From: DASUAS01 sp963720765
GTDB taxonomy: Bacteria; Actinomycetota; Acidimicrobiia; IMCC26256; DASPTH01
Length of the DNA: 64,000 nucleotides
Assembly: GCA_963720765.1 (NCBI GenBank)
Contig: CAVRGS010000013.1
Coordinates: forward strand, 186,001-250,000
Direction: 5' to 3'
How positions within the stretch are numbered: the stretch's first letter is position 1; the number at the start of each line of letters is the position of its first letter. Under the pieces are notes generated by a model that worked only from the letters and a program-made list of their open reading frames with translations, was not told the DNA's origin and searched no databases. The position numbers were made by a program, and so were the translations under genes. This document shows, in pieces, positions 32,284-42,377 of the stretch.

Positions 32284-33403
32284 CCTCCCCGCGCCCGAGA
32301 CGGGCGGGAGAGAACGGCGTGAGGTCGAGCGCGGGTGGGCGGCCGGCGATCGCGTCGGCGACCAGGCGACCGCTCACCGGGCCGAGCAGCAGACCGTTGG
32401 CGCCGTGTCCGGTGGCGACGTGCACGTTCGGCACGTCCGGCAGTGCACCGAGGATCGGGAGGTCGTCGTCGCTCACCGGTCGGAGCCCGACGCGCACCTC
32501 CCGAAAGGTCGCCTCGGCGAGGCCGGGGCTCACCCGGAGCCCTTCCGAGAACAGCTGACGCAAGCCCGCCGCGGTCGCGCGGCTGTCGAAGCCCACCTCC
32601 TCGACCGTGGCGCCCAGCGCGACCCGCCCGTTGTGCCAGGGCACCACGTAGTGGCTGAAGATCGGTTGGAGCACCGGCCACGCCGACGTGTCGGCGTCGA
32701 TGTCGAGGTGCACGATCTGGCCGCGCACGGGACGCACGCCGCACCGCATGCCGAACGCGTCGGCCAACGCCGGCGTCCACGCGCCACCAGCGATCACGAC
32801 CGCGTCGCACGAGATCGCGCCGTCGGCATGCTCCACCGCGACCGCACGGTCACCGTTGGCGATGATCCGGTCGACCGAGCCGATGCGCCAGTCGACTCCG
32901 AGTGCGCGCGCCGCGTGTTCGAGTGCGCGTACGAGCTCGCGTCCGTCGACGCGCGCGCCGCGCTGGTTGAAGAACGCGTCTCGGATCGCACCGAGCGGCG
33001 GGAACAGCTCCTTCGCCGCTTCCGGTGTCACGATCGAGAGGGCGTCGGGGTGGCGGTCGATCGACTCGCGCTGATTGGCTGCGAATGCTTCGTCGTCGAG
33101 GTCACGGAACGCGATGCGCAGCGCGCCACACACTGCGTAGTGAGGATCGGGCGCACCGGCGTCGGCGAGGGCGGGGATCAACCGGCGGTGGTGGTCACCG
33201 GCGAGATCGGCGAGATCGAGGAAGGGCGCGGGTAGTCCACCCATGGTCTCGGGTGAGAGGATGCCGGCGCCGGCATCGGTCGCCCGGCCCGGGTCGTGAC
33301 GGTCGATCACCACCACCTGGTGGCCGTCGCTCGCGAGCTCGTACGCGCACGAAGCGCCGACGAGGCCGCCGCCGACGACCACGACGTCGCGAGCACTGTC
33401 CAT
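32231..33403 (-). CDS. FAD-dependent DAO-family oxidoreductase (D-amino-acid/glycine-oxidase-like)
   Basis: About 390 residues. The FAD loop DVVVVGGGLVGASCAYEL begins near residue 5, followed by AGILSPE, ARVDGRELVRALEHAA, VIAGGAWTPAL and the C-terminal VATGHGANGLLLGPVSGRL typical of glycine oxidase and related amine oxidoreductases. Oxidises the C-N bond of an amino acid or amine. Start is ATG 33403 or ATG 33415; GAAGG directly abuts the latter, which favours the former. The C-terminus overlaps the converging VOC gene. Confidence 0.9.
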   Translation of the reverse strand: MDSARDVVVVGGGLVGASCAYELASDGHQVVVIDRHDPGRATDAGAGILSPETMGGLPAPFLDLADLAGDHHRRLIPALADAGAPDPHYAVCGALRIAFRDLDDEAFAANQRESIDRHPDALSIVTPEAAKELFPPLGAIRDAFFNQRGARVDGRELVRALEHAARALGVDWRIGSVDRIIANGDRAVAVEHADGAISCDAVVIAGGAWTPALADAFGMRCGVRPVRGQIVHLDIDADTSAWPVLQPIFSHYVVPWHNGRVALGATVEEVGFDSRATAAGLRQLFSEGLRVSPGLAEATFREVRVGLRPVSDDDLPILGALPDVPNVHVATGHGANGLLLGPVSGRLVADAIAGRPPALDLTPFSPARLGRGEVRPAGRTARTRPLGPAR

Positions 33404-33485
33404 GAGCGCGGCCATCCTTCGACGCTGTGGGGCCGGTCAGCTTACGCACGAAGGTGCTGCGCGCGTCTCGGGTCGGAGCATCGGG

Positions 33486-33491
33486 CACCAT
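33486..33491 (+). promoter_or_regulatory. Leaderless -10 element CACCAT
   Basis: CACCAT ends six bases before GTG 33498. The spacing is used here to choose GTG 33498 over ATG 33501 as the start of the flippase-domain gene. Confidence 0.35.
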
Positions 33492-33497
33492 GGGTCC

Positions 33498-35910
33498 GTG
33501 ATGACGACGGACCGGCCCGCGGAACGGGGCGTGACGTCGTCCTGGCGTCGCAGCATGTTCCGGCCTGCCGGCGAGGGCGCGCTGCGGCGACGGACGCGCG
33601 ACTGGTTCGGTCTGATCGTCGGGATCCTGTTGCTCGTGGTCACGTCGTTGCACCACGGAGACGTCACGCGCAGCGAACGGCTGGTGTTCGACCTGTTCAA
33701 CACCCTCCCGGGCGGACTGGCCCCGGTGTTCAGGGCGCTCTACCGGTTGGGCGCGCTGTGGGCGGTTGGATTGGTCGTGGTCGCAGCCCTCGTTGCCGGC
33801 CGCATCCGCCTGGCGCGAGACCTCGTGGTGGCCGGGGTGCTCGCGTGGGCGTCGGCACGCGCGCTCGGCGAGATCGTCGACGCCCACGAGACCATCGCGC
33901 GCACCCTGCGGGTCGCAGCCGGGTTCGGGGGCTCGCTGTCGGCGTATCCGTCGACGCGGGTCGCGGTCATCGTCGCGGTGATCGTTGCCGCTGCTCCCTA
34001 CGTCACCCGGCCGGCGCGCGCGTTCGGCTGGATGGTGGTCGCGCTGCTCGGAGCATCGGCGCTCTACCTCGGTGTCGCCTTCCCCAACGATCTCTTCGCC
34101 GGTGTGCTGCTCGGGCTGACCGTTGCGTCGCTGGTGCATCTGGTGTTCGGGTCGCCAGGCAGCAGGCCGACGATCCCGCAGATCACCACGGCGCTCGCGC
34201 ATCTCGGTGTCGTGGCCCGCGACGTGCGGTTCGCGGTGGAGCAGCCGACTGCGTCGACGCTGGTGGTCGCCACCGACGACGAGGGTCCGCTGCGCATCCG
34301 CGTGATCGGTCGCGACGATGCGCACCACCAGCTCCTCGCCAAGGCGTGGACGTCGGTGGTCAACAAGGGCTCGACGAACCGCTTCGTGCTGACTCGTGAG
34401 CAGCAGGTGGAACACGAGGCGTACCTCATGCTGGTCGCCGCGCAGGCCGGGGCGCACGTGCCGACGGTCGTCGTCGCCGGGCGGGCCGGGCCTCGTGCCG
34501 CGCTGCTCGTGCAACGTCCCGTGCCCGGCACCCGCCTCGCCGACCTCGACGGCAGACGCGATCACCGACGCCCTGCTGCGCCACCTGTGGCACGACGTCG
34601 ATGCGCTGGGTCGCAGTCGGGTGGTGCACGGCACACTCGACGCCGAACACGTCATCGTGCACGGCGGGCGGCCGTGGATCGTCGGGTTCGCTGACGCCTT
34701 CATCTCCGGTGATCCTGCCGACCGCGCCGACGACGTGGCCGAGCTCCTCGCGTCGACCGCGGCGTTGGTGGGTGACGACCGCGCGATCCGGGCCGCGATC
34801 GATGGCGTCGGCGGTCCGGCGGTTGCGTCGGCGCTGCCGCGCCTCCAGCCGGCGGCACTGTCGCCGAGCACGCGCAAGCGGGGTGGCGACGGGCGACGTC
34901 AGTTCGCCGAACACCTGGCGCGCCTGCGCGTCACGGCGGCGGCGGTCATCGGCATCGACGTGCCGGAACCGGTGCAGATCCGCCGAATCACCGCAACCAG
35001 CGCCGCAATGGCGCTCGGGGCATTGGTCGCCGTGGGCGCGTTGCTCATCGACGTCGGCGATCCCGTCGACGTCGTCGACACCATGCGGAACGCCGATTGG
35101 GGTTGGTTGGTGCTCGCGATCGTGGTCGCGTTCGCGGCCAACGTCGCGTACGCGGTTGCGCTCCAGGGCACGGTACGCAGGCGACTGCCACTGGTGCCCA
35201 CCACCGAGCTGCAGGTTGCGATGTCGTTCTCCAACCTTGCCGTCCCCGCGATCGGCGGTCAGGGCATGCAGGTGCGCTTCCTGCAGAAGCTCGGGGTCGA
35301 TCTGCCGTCGGCGGTCGCCGCCGGTGGGGTGCTCAGCGGATTCGGTGGCCTGGTCGCCGCGTTCGCCTGCTTCGCGGTGGCGCTCGTCGTCGAACCGGCG
35401 CGCGTCGACCTGTCGCTCATTCCGACGAACGGTCTGCTCCTGGCCCTGGTGATCGGCGCCGGGCTGTTCGTGCTCGTCAGCGCGTTGCTGGTCGCTCTCC
35501 CCGGCCTGCGCGCGCGGGTGGTCCCGCCGGTGTCGCACGCGGCGCGCACGATGGCCGACGCACTGCGGTCGCCCGGGCTCGTCGCGCTCCTCATCGGTGG
35601 CAACGTCGTGGCGACGATCATGTCGACGTGGTGCCTCGAGCTCTGCCTCGTGGCGTTCGGCGGTCACGTGTCGTTCTGGGCGCTGCTCGCGGCCAATGTC
35701 GGCGTGGTGACGATCGCATCGATCGTGCCGGTACCGGGAGGCGGCACGGCGGTGGGGACGGTCGGCCTGTCTGCGGTGCTGGTCTCGTTCGGAGTCCCCA
35801 AGGAGATCGCGGTGGCGGCGGTGCTCGCCAATCAGCTCGTGTACTACTACCTGCCCGCAGTACCCGGCTGGTTCGCGACCCGAGACCTCATCCGGCGCGA
35901 CTACCTCTGA
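33498..35910 (+). CDS. Three-part membrane protein: PAP2-like, kinase-like and flippase (LPG-synthase TM) domains; frameshifted
   Basis: Two frames together encode one protein of about 803 residues. Up to 34550 the frame gives a PAP2-like membrane domain (degenerate: AYPSTR and FPNDLFAG in place of PSGH and SRxxxxxH) and the start of a kinase-like fold (RFAVEQPTASTLVVATDD). From 34552 the next frame continues it (LLRHLWHDVDALG, VVHGTLDAEHVIVHGG, IVGFADAF) and adds an 8-helix UPF0104/LPG-synthase membrane domain. One extra G at 34551-34552 explains the break (LADLD|ADAITDALL). Probably a lipid-handling membrane protein. The kinase-like motif lacks a clear catalytic Asp, so it may be a pseudokinase. 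Confidence 0.85.
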
Positions 35911-35926
35911 GTGCCCGTTCCCCGTT

Positions 35927-37525
35927 TCAGCCTTCTGTGGCGAGCCGACGGCGGATGTCGGCGCGGAGCTCGCCCTTGGCGACCTTCCCACCCGAGGCGC
36001 GGGGGAGCGCGTCGACGACGACGAGGCGTTCGGGGAACCACTCGGGTGACACGCCGCGCGAGCGCAGGAAGGTGACGAGCGCATCGAGGTCGAGCGCGGT
36101 GCCGGGTTCGAGCTCGGCGTAGAGGCAGACCCGTTCGCCGAACACCTCGTCGGGCATCGCCACTGCAGCCGCGACCGCGACCGCCGGGTGTTCGGCGACC
36201 TCGCCTTCGATCGCGGGCGCGCTGAGGTTCTTGCCGCCCCGGATGATGATGTCGGACGTGCGGCCCACGACGCGCAGGTAGCCGTCGGCGTCGACCGTGC
36301 ACAGGTCGCCGATGCGCATCCAGCCGTCGGAGGTGAACAGCTCCGCGTTGGCGCGCGCGTCGTCGAGGTAACCGAGGCAGGTGGCCGGGCCCTTGCACAC
36401 CGGATGTCCGGGTGTGTCGGGCGTGGTGATGTCGTTGCCGTCGTCGTCGAGGAGACGCACGTGCATGTCCACGATCAGTCGGCCGGCGGTCTGGAGGCGA
36501 TGGTCGCGGTCGTCGCGCATCGTGGTGTTGCTCAACGCGCCGGTCTCGTTGGAGCCGTAGAACTGGAGGACGCGCGCGCCGGTGACGTCTTCGAACCGCG
36601 CCGCGCGTGCCTCGGGCACGGCCTCGCCGCCCGTGAACATGCACCGCAGCGACGACAGGTCGTGCTGCTCGACGATGGGCGACTTGAGCATCATGAGGAA
36701 CTGCGTGCTGACGCAGGCGAGCACCGTGACGCGTTCGCGCTCGATGGCGCGGAGCACGTCGTCGGCGTCGAAGCGCTCGTGCACGACCGTCGGCGCGCCG
36801 AGGACCGCCGGGGTGACGTGAGCGGTCCAGATGCCGAACCCGAAGGGTGCGGGAATGGCGCTGAGGAACACGTCGTCGCCGGTCATGTCGCCGGCTTCGG
36901 CCGCGAGCTGATGGAAGTACATCCATCGGTTCTGGGTGTGGACCACGCACTTCGGCATGCCGGTGGTCCCCGAGGTGGAGTTGACCAGGAACACGTCGTC
37001 GGGGCCATAGGCCCGGCTGGCGAGATCGGCGACCGGCGCGGCCGGGGCGGTGGCGACGCCGTCGCGGTCGACGACGATGTGGTGACGGACCGCGCATCCC
37101 CTGCCTTGGAGCATCGTCACCAGTTCGGCGGTGGGCCGGCCACGGTGCTCGGCGAGCGTGACGAGCGCGTCCGCCCGGGTGAGGGTGAGGAGGTGGCGGA
37201 GTTCGTCGTCACCGGCGCGATGGCCGAGCCCCACGATGGTCAGCCCGGCGCGCTCGGCGGCGACGAAGGCCACGTGGACGGCGATCCCGTCGGGAAGCAG
37301 CACGGCAACGCGTGCGCCTCGGGCCAGCCCGCTGCCGGTCAGCACGTGCGCGAGCGCAGTGGCTCGGGTGTCGTAGTCGGCCCAGGTGGCTCGCTGCCCG
37401 TCGGCGATCAGCGCGTCATGGCCGGGACGGGCCACGGCCCATCCGGCGACGGCGTCGCCCACGGTCGTGTCACCCCACCAGCCGGCGGCGCGGTACTCGG
37501 CGGCGACGACGGGATCGGGCTGCAC
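35927..37525 (-). CDS. AMP-dependent acyl-CoA synthetase
   Basis: About 532 residues, ANL superfamily. The P-loop NSTSGTTGMPK, the FYGSNETGA motif, DGWMRIGDL, VVGRTSDIIIRGGKN and the C-terminal ASGGKVAKGEL with the adenylation Lys are clear. It is related to cyclohexanecarboxylate- and 4-coumarate-type CoA ligases. GTG 37525 (V-Q-P-D-P-V) is preferred because AAGGA stands five bases upstream; an ATG at 37555 is possible. It diverges from the amidohydrolase and CoA-ester-lyase pair, which may share its pathway. Confidence 0.92.
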   Translation of the reverse strand: MQPDPVVAAEYRAAGWWGDTTVGDAVAGWAVARPGHDALIADGQRATWADYDTRATALAHVLTGSGLARGARVAVLLPDGIAVHVAFVAAERAGLTIVGLGHRAGDDELRHLLTLTRADALVTLAEHRGRPTAELVTMLQGRGCAVRHHIVVDRDGVATAPAAPVADLASRAYGPDDVFLVNSTSGTTGMPKCVVHTQNRWMYFHQLAAEAGDMTGDDVFLSAIPAPFGFGIWTAHVTPAVLGAPTVVHERFDADDVLRAIERERVTVLACVSTQFLMMLKSPIVEQHDLSSLRCMFTGGEAVPEARAARFEDVTGARVLQFYGSNETGALSNTTMRDDRDHRLQTAGRLIVDMHVRLLDDDGNDITTPDTPGHPVCKGPATCLGYLDDARANAELFTSDGWMRIGDLCTVDADGYLRVVGRTSDIIIRGGKNLSAPAIEGEVAEHPAVAVAAAVAMPDEVFGERVCLYAELEPGTALDLDALVTFLRSRGVSPEWFPERLVVVDALPRASGGKVAKGELRADIRRRLATEG

Positions 37526-37567
37526 CTGGATCCTTCTACTACGCCGCGGTCCCATGAGACATGGCCG

Positions 37568-37573
37568 TAGTGT
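37568..37573 (+). promoter_or_regulatory. Candidate -10 element TAGTGT
   Basis: TAGTGT stands 25 bases before the amidohydrolase ATG at 37599, downstream of the divergent ligase start. A GAGCGAGGAG ribosome-binding region separates them, so this transcript has a short leader. Confidence 0.4.
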
Positions 37574-37598
37574 GCCGGTCAGCGAGCGAGGAGTGCGC

Positions 37599-39044
37599 AT
37601 GACGACGACGCCCACGCAGGCGGCCCGGATCCGCAGCCAGGTCGACCACCCGATCATCGACGCCGACGGTCACTTCGTGGAGCTCGGGCCCCTGTTGCAG
37701 GACGAGGTCATCTCGTACGTCGAGGATGCCGGAGGCGCCGACCTGCGCGAGCGGTTCCTCGCCACCGCCAAGTCGTTCGACACTTCGTCGAGCCTGGCCG
37801 ACCGCGATGATCCCGACGTGCGCCGGCAGTGGAAGGCGATGCCGTCCTGGTGGGGGTGGCAGACCGCCGGCGTGCGCGACCGCGCCACGTCGCACCTCCC
37901 GGCGCTGCTCTACGAGCGGCTCGACGAGCTGGGCATCGACTTCACCATCCTCTACCCGTCGATGGCACTCGGGTACTTCGAGATGACCGACGAGGAGCTG
38001 TCGTCGGTGGTGTGCCGAGCGGTGAACCGCTACCACCAGCGGCAGTTCGCGCCGTACCGCGACCGTTGCACGGTGGGCGCGTTGATCCCGATGAACAGTC
38101 CCGCGCAGGCCGTCGCCGAGGTGCGGTTCGCGGTCGAGGAGCTGGGAGCCAAGTCGGTGCTGATGGCGGGGTACGCGCGCCGTCCGGTCGAGGCGGGCGG
38201 GTACCGGCTCGACATGTTCGGCCTCGACAGCGACTACGACTACGACCCGTTGTGGTCGTCGTGCGTGGAGCTCGGTGTCGCGCCCGTCGTGCACAGCGCG
38301 TTGCAGCAGCACCGCGTGACGCGGTCCATTTCGAACTACGTGTACAACCACGTCAACGGGTTGGCGGCGGCGCACGAGTCGTTGTGCAAGTCGCTGTTCC
38401 TGTCGGGCGTGACGAACCGGTTCCCGGAGTTGCGGATCGGGTTCCTCGAGGGTGGCGTGGCGTGGGCGTGCGCACTCTTCTCCTCGTTGGTCGGGCACTG
38501 GGAGAAGCGCAACCGTGACGCCATCGTGGAGCTCGATCCCGATCGACTCGACGTCGACGCGCTGCTCGCGTACTTCACCGAGTACGGCGACGCCGAGGTG
38601 CGCGGACGCATCGACGAGTTGCGTGAGTACTTCGCCCGGCCCGCGGCGCGTCCCGCTCGGGTCGACGAGTTCGCAGCCGTCGGCATCGACATCGCCGACG
38701 ACCTGCGCACGCGCTTCGAGCCGAACTTCTACTTCGGGTGTGAAGCCGACGATCCGCTGGTCGCGTGGGCGTTCCGCGACGACGTGAACCCGCTGGGCAC
38801 CAGGCTGCGACCGGTGCTGGGATCGGACATCTCGCACTGGGACGTCCGCGACATGACGGAACCGGTGGCGGAGGCCTACGAGTTGGTGGAGCACGGCGTG
38901 ATCACCGACCACGACTTCCGAGACCTCACGTTCGTGAACCCGGTGCGGCTGCACGCGGGTCCGAATCCGAGGTTCTTCGAGGGCACGGTGTGCGAAGCAG
39001 CTGCCACGCAGGCGCTGGCCGAGGTGGGGGAGGTGTGGTTGTGA
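37599..39044 (+). CDS. Amidohydrolase family protein (481 aa)
   Basis: An amidohydrolase-2-type TIM-barrel hydrolase. The metal strand IIDADGH is at residues 19-25. Conserved blocks include VYNHVNGLAAAHESLC, RFPELRIGFLEGGVAWA, LVGHWEKRNRDA and SDISHWDVRDM. The last three are nearly identical in the paralogue at 60733, so the two are a family of their own. It probably hydrolyses or decarboxylates a ring-cleavage product. The stop overlaps the GTG of the CoA-ester lyase downstream. Confidence 0.9.
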   Translation: MTTTPTQAARIRSQVDHPIIDADGHFVELGPLLQDEVISYVEDAGGADLRERFLATAKSFDTSSSLADRDDPDVRRQWKAMPSWWGWQTAGVRDRATSHLPALLYERLDELGIDFTILYPSMALGYFEMTDEELSSVVCRAVNRYHQRQFAPYRDRCTVGALIPMNSPAQAVAEVRFAVEELGAKSVLMAGYARRPVEAGGYRLDMFGLDSDYDYDPLWSSCVELGVAPVVHSALQQHRVTRSISNYVYNHVNGLAAAHESLCKSLFLSGVTNRFPELRIGFLEGGVAWACALFSSLVGHWEKRNRDAIVELDPDRLDVDALLAYFTEYGDAEVRGRIDELREYFARPAARPARVDEFAAVGIDIADDLRTRFEPNFYFGCEADDPLVAWAFRDDVNPLGTRLRPVLGSDISHWDVRDMTEPVAEAYELVEHGVITDHDFRDLTFVNPVRLHAGPNPRFFEGTVCEAAATQALAEVGEVWL

Positions 39045-39974
39045 ACCGCGACGATGCCCCACCTCTGCGATCGGTCGTGTTCGCGCCCGGTGACGACGCC
39101 GAAGCACTGGCGGCGACACGGGCGTCGGGTGCCGACGCGATGGTCGTCGACCTCGAGGAACCGCAGACGCCGTACCCGGAGTCCGAACGCGAGCGCGGCC
39201 GCAAGGTGGCGCGCGAGTTCTTCGACTCGCTCGTTCCGGGCGAGTTGCCGCTCGTGTTCGCGCGCGTGCAGCCGCCGTCGACGGGTCAGACGTTGAAGGA
39301 CCTGCGCGTCTGTCGCGGGACCGGGCTTGGCTGGTGTGCTGCTGCCCAAGATCATGTCGCCGGCCGACGTGCACATGCTCGACGCGCTGCTCGCGTGCAC
39401 GGAGGTCGACTTCGAACTCGTTCCGGGACAGATCGCGATCTATCCGATCCTCGAGACCGCGCAGGCGATCCGCCTCGCCTACGAGATCGCGGTGGCGTCG
39501 CCACGCGTGTCGCACATGGGCGGCGCGCTGTCGCGCTTCGGCGACATCCACCAGGCACTCGGCTACCGCTGGACCGCAGAGGGCGAGGAGACGTTGTTCC
39601 TCCGCTCCAAGGTGCTCGTGGACGCCAAGGCGGCGGGAATCCGCTATCCCATCAGCGGGATGTGGGGCGGCGCGCTCGACGATCTCGACGGCTTGCGCGC
39701 GTTCGCGACGTCGCTGCGGAACCTCGGGTACTACGGGATGATGCTCGGGAGCGCCGAGCACGTCCCCCTGGTGCACGAGGTGTTCACGCCGACCGCGGAG
39801 GAGATCGCGTACTGGCGCGAGCTCGACGAACTGGCTGCCGAGGCCGAGCGCGTGAACAGCGGACCGATCCGCCACGGCGATCCGCGCCAGGGTGAGGCGC
39901 ACGTCGTGCACATCGCCCACGTCGGCTCCGCCCGCAAGAACCTCGCCTGGGCCCGCGACCTCGGCGTCCTGTGA
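39041..39974 (+). CDS. HpcH/HpaI-family CoA ester lyase (citrate-lyase-beta-like); frameshifted
   Basis: Two frames give one protein of 311 residues. The first (from GTG 39041) contains LRSVVFAPGDDAEALAATRAS and the ADAMVVDLEEPQTP acidic motif; the second contains GLAGVLLPKIMSPADV, VELVPGQIAIYPILETAQA-like metal-binding Glu and GGALSRFGDI. The break is at 39305-39308, where adding one CG unit restores DLRASVAGPGLAGV. It cleaves or condenses acyl-CoA esters such as malyl- or citramalyl-CoA. It is coupled to the amidohydrolase by a GTGA overlap. Confidence 0.85.
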
Positions 39975-39985
39975 CCTCTCCGTGA

Positions 39986-40031
39986 AGCTGCGTGACCGCG
40001 GCACATCAATTGTGCCCGAGTCACGCAACCT
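39986..40031. repeat. Hairpin-family copy C
   Basis: Outer arms AGCTGCGTGAC (39986-39996) and GTCACGCAACCT (40020-40031) pair with one mismatch and one unpaired base at the tip; inner arms GGCACA and TGTGCC are perfect around a TCAAT loop. Located between the CoA-ester-lyase stop (39974) and the converging dehydrogenase stop (40037). Note GTGAC in place of GTCAC in the arm, compensated on the other side. Confidence 0.7.
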
Positions 40032-40036
40032 CGTTG

Positions 40037-42373
40037 TCAGAGGATGCCGAGGAGCTCGAGGATCCTGGTCGGAGGCAGGTGCTGATCGAGGACGACGGCG
40101 CCCGTCGGTCGGAGCGCGTCGGCGATGGCGTTGCAGAGCGCGGCAGGGGCGCCGATGGCGCCGCCCTCGCCCACGCCGCGGAAGTCGATCGGCCCCTGGG
40201 GCGGCGACTCGAGGTGGTGGATCTCGAGGTGGGGGATGTCGGTCGCGGTCGGGAGCAGGTAGTCGACGAAGGTCGACGTGAGCAGCTGACCGTTGGTGTC
40301 GTACTCGACGCGCTCGAGCAGCACGCCGCCAATGCCCTGGGCGACACCACCGGCGATCTGGCCCTCGACGATGGCCGGGTTGATCAACGCGCCGCAGTCC
40401 TCCACCACCAGGTAGCGGTCGATCTGCACGAGACCGGTCGCCGGATCGACCTCCACCCAGCAGCAGTGGGTCGCCTGCGACCAGCCGCCCTCGGGGATGG
40501 CGAAGTCGAACTCGGCGTCGATCCCCGGGGTGAGCTCGGGTGGGAGGAGCGCGGTGTTTCGGTATGCGACCGTCGCGACGTCGGCGAGTGGGCGGGCCGA
40601 CGTCGGCACGCCGCGCACCGAAACCACGCCGTCGACGAGCTCGATGTCGTCGTCGGCCGCCTCGAACAGGTGTGCGGCCAGCTGCACGACTTCGCGGCGT
40701 ACCTCGGCGGCGACCCCGATCACCGCGCCGCTCGCCAGCGTGGCGGCGCGACTCCCGCCCGTGCCCACGAGGTTGAACGGCGTGACCTGGGTGTCGCCGG
40801 TGACCACCCGGACCGACGCGAGCGGCACGCCGAGCTCGTCGGCGGCCAGCTGCGCCAGTGTGGTGTGGTGGCCCTGACCGTGAGGTGACTGGCTGGTGAA
40901 GACGGTGAGCGACCCGTCGGGCTCGAGCCGGGCGGTGGCACGTTGCGCGCTGCGGGGCGCCGCGCCCGCGCCGAGGGCCTGCGTGTAGTCCGGCGGTCCG
41001 GGTGAGGGCTCCACGAACGTTGCGAGCCCGAACCCGAGCAGCCGACCACCGGCCCGCCCCGAGGTCTGCGCCCGCCGGAACCCGTCGACGTCGGCGAGCG
41101 CCAGCGCGCGCTCGAACGTCTCGCGGGCGGACACGTGCTCGAACGACACGTCGGTGACCAGTCGCGTCGGCAGCTCGTCGGCGGTGAGGAGGTTGCGCTG
41201 GCGCACCACCTCCGGTGCCACTCCCACGTCAGCGGCGATCTCGTCGAGCATGCGTTCTCGCACGAACGTCTCCGCCTCCCACGGACCGCGGTACGCGACG
41301 TAGGTGGCCTTGTTGGTGGCGACCACGCGGACACGGAACTCGAGATCCCGCAGGCGGTACGCGCCGGGGAAGAGGACCCGCACGATGGTGGGGAAGATCG
41401 TCGGGGGCAGCGTCGTCAGCTGATAGGCGCCCTGGTCGAACACCATGTCCACCCGCACGGCGCGGACCGTCCCGTCGTCGTCGTACGCAGCCTCGACGTC
41501 GAAGCGTTCCTCACGCGCCTGGCCTGCAGCTTGGAGGTTCTCGACTCGGTCCTCGACCCACTTCACCGGCCGACCGACGAGGGTGCCCGCCGCGCACACG
41601 GCGACATCTTCACGGCTCACGTACGCCTTCTGGCCGAAAGAGCCGCCGACGTCACCAGTGCGCACGTGGAAGCGGTGCGCGGGTATGCCGAGCAGGTCGG
41701 CGACGAACAGCCGCAGCGCGTGCGGGTTCTGGTGGGCTGCGTGGTACGTGAAGTCGCCGGTGTCGAGGTCGTGATCGGCCAGACCGGCGCGACCCTCGAG
41801 TGGTGCGTTGCACTGGCGGTGCTGGATGAACCGCCACCGACTCGTTCGTGCTGCGGTCGCGAACTGGGTGTCGGGATCGCCGTAGGTCCAGTGACCCTCG
41901 AACATGAGGTTGTGCCCGACCTCGTCGAACACGGCCGGCGCGTCGGGCGCGAGCGCGGTGTCGACGTCGGTGAGCGCGGGCAGCGGGTCGTACGCCACGT
42001 CGACCAGTTCGCACGCGTCCTCCGCGATGGCGCGGCTGGCGGCGACCACGATCGCGACGGGATCGCCGACGAACCGGACCCGGTCGCTGGCCAGCGGTCC
42101 GAAGGCGGGCGAGTGCAGGCCATCGGGGCCGGCGCCGCGCATGATGCCGACCACGGCGTCGAGATCGGCGGCGGTCAGCACGAGGTCGACACCGGGAATC
42201 GCACGCGCGGCGGCCGCGTCGATCGCAATGACACGCGCGTGCGCGAACGGGCTGCGGACGAAGGCGGCGTGGCGGAGTCCGGGTGGCTGCAGGTCGTCGA
42301 CGAAGTGCCCGCGCCCGCGGAGCAGGCGGGGATCCTCCACCCGCGGGACCCGCGCCCCGACCAGACGACTCAT
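40037..42373 (-). CDS. Xanthine-dehydrogenase/CoxL-like molybdopterin large subunit, stand-alone
   Basis: A 778-residue molybdenum-hydroxylase large subunit. It opens RLVGARVPRVEDPRLLRGRGHFVDD, has GDVGGSFGQKAY, VAYRGPWEAE, QSPHGQGHHTTLAQL, VGTGGSRAA and the C-terminal FRGVGEGGAIGAPAAL with the catalytic-type Glu. The CO-dehydrogenase active-site signature AYRCSFR is replaced by AYRGPWE, so it is a form II or aldehyde/aromatic-hydroxylase type, not a true CO dehydrogenase. No FAD (CoxM) or 2Fe-2S (CoxS) subunit is encoded nearby. It follows a PhyH gene by four bases. Confidence 0.9.
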   Translation of the reverse strand: MSRLVGARVPRVEDPRLLRGRGHFVDDLQPPGLRHAAFVRSPFAHARVIAIDAAAARAIPGVDLVLTAADLDAVVGIMRGAGPDGLHSPAFGPLASDRVRFVGDPVAIVVAASRAIAEDACELVDVAYDPLPALTDVDTALAPDAPAVFDEVGHNLMFEGHWTYGDPDTQFATAARTSRWRFIQHRQCNAPLEGRAGLADHDLDTGDFTYHAAHQNPHALRLFVADLLGIPAHRFHVRTGDVGGSFGQKAYVSREDVAVCAAGTLVGRPVKWVEDRVENLQAAGQAREERFDVEAAYDDDGTVRAVRVDMVFDQGAYQLTTLPPTIFPTIVRVLFPGAYRLRDLEFRVRVVATNKATYVAYRGPWEAETFVRERMLDEIAADVGVAPEVVRQRNLLTADELPTRLVTDVSFEHVSARETFERALALADVDGFRRAQTSGRAGGRLLGFGLATFVEPSPGPPDYTQALGAGAAPRSAQRATARLEPDGSLTVFTSQSPHGQGHHTTLAQLAADELGVPLASVRVVTGDTQVTPFNLVGTGGSRAATLASGAVIGVAAEVRREVVQLAAHLFEAADDDIELVDGVVSVRGVPTSARPLADVATVAYRNTALLPPELTPGIDAEFDFAIPEGGWSQATHCCWVEVDPATGLVQIDRYLVVEDCGALINPAIVEGQIAGGVAQGIGGVLLERVEYDTNGQLLTSTFVDYLLPTATDIPHLEIHHLESPPQGPIDFRGVGEGGAIGAPAALCNAIADALRPTGAVVLDQHLPPTRILELLGIL

Positions 42374-42377
42374 GCAG

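Noticed and set aside
40037..42373. Carbon monoxide dehydrogenase large subunit (CoxL)
   Set aside because: The AYRCSFR active-site signature is replaced by AYRGPWE and the FAD and FeS subunits are missing, so CO oxidation is not supported.
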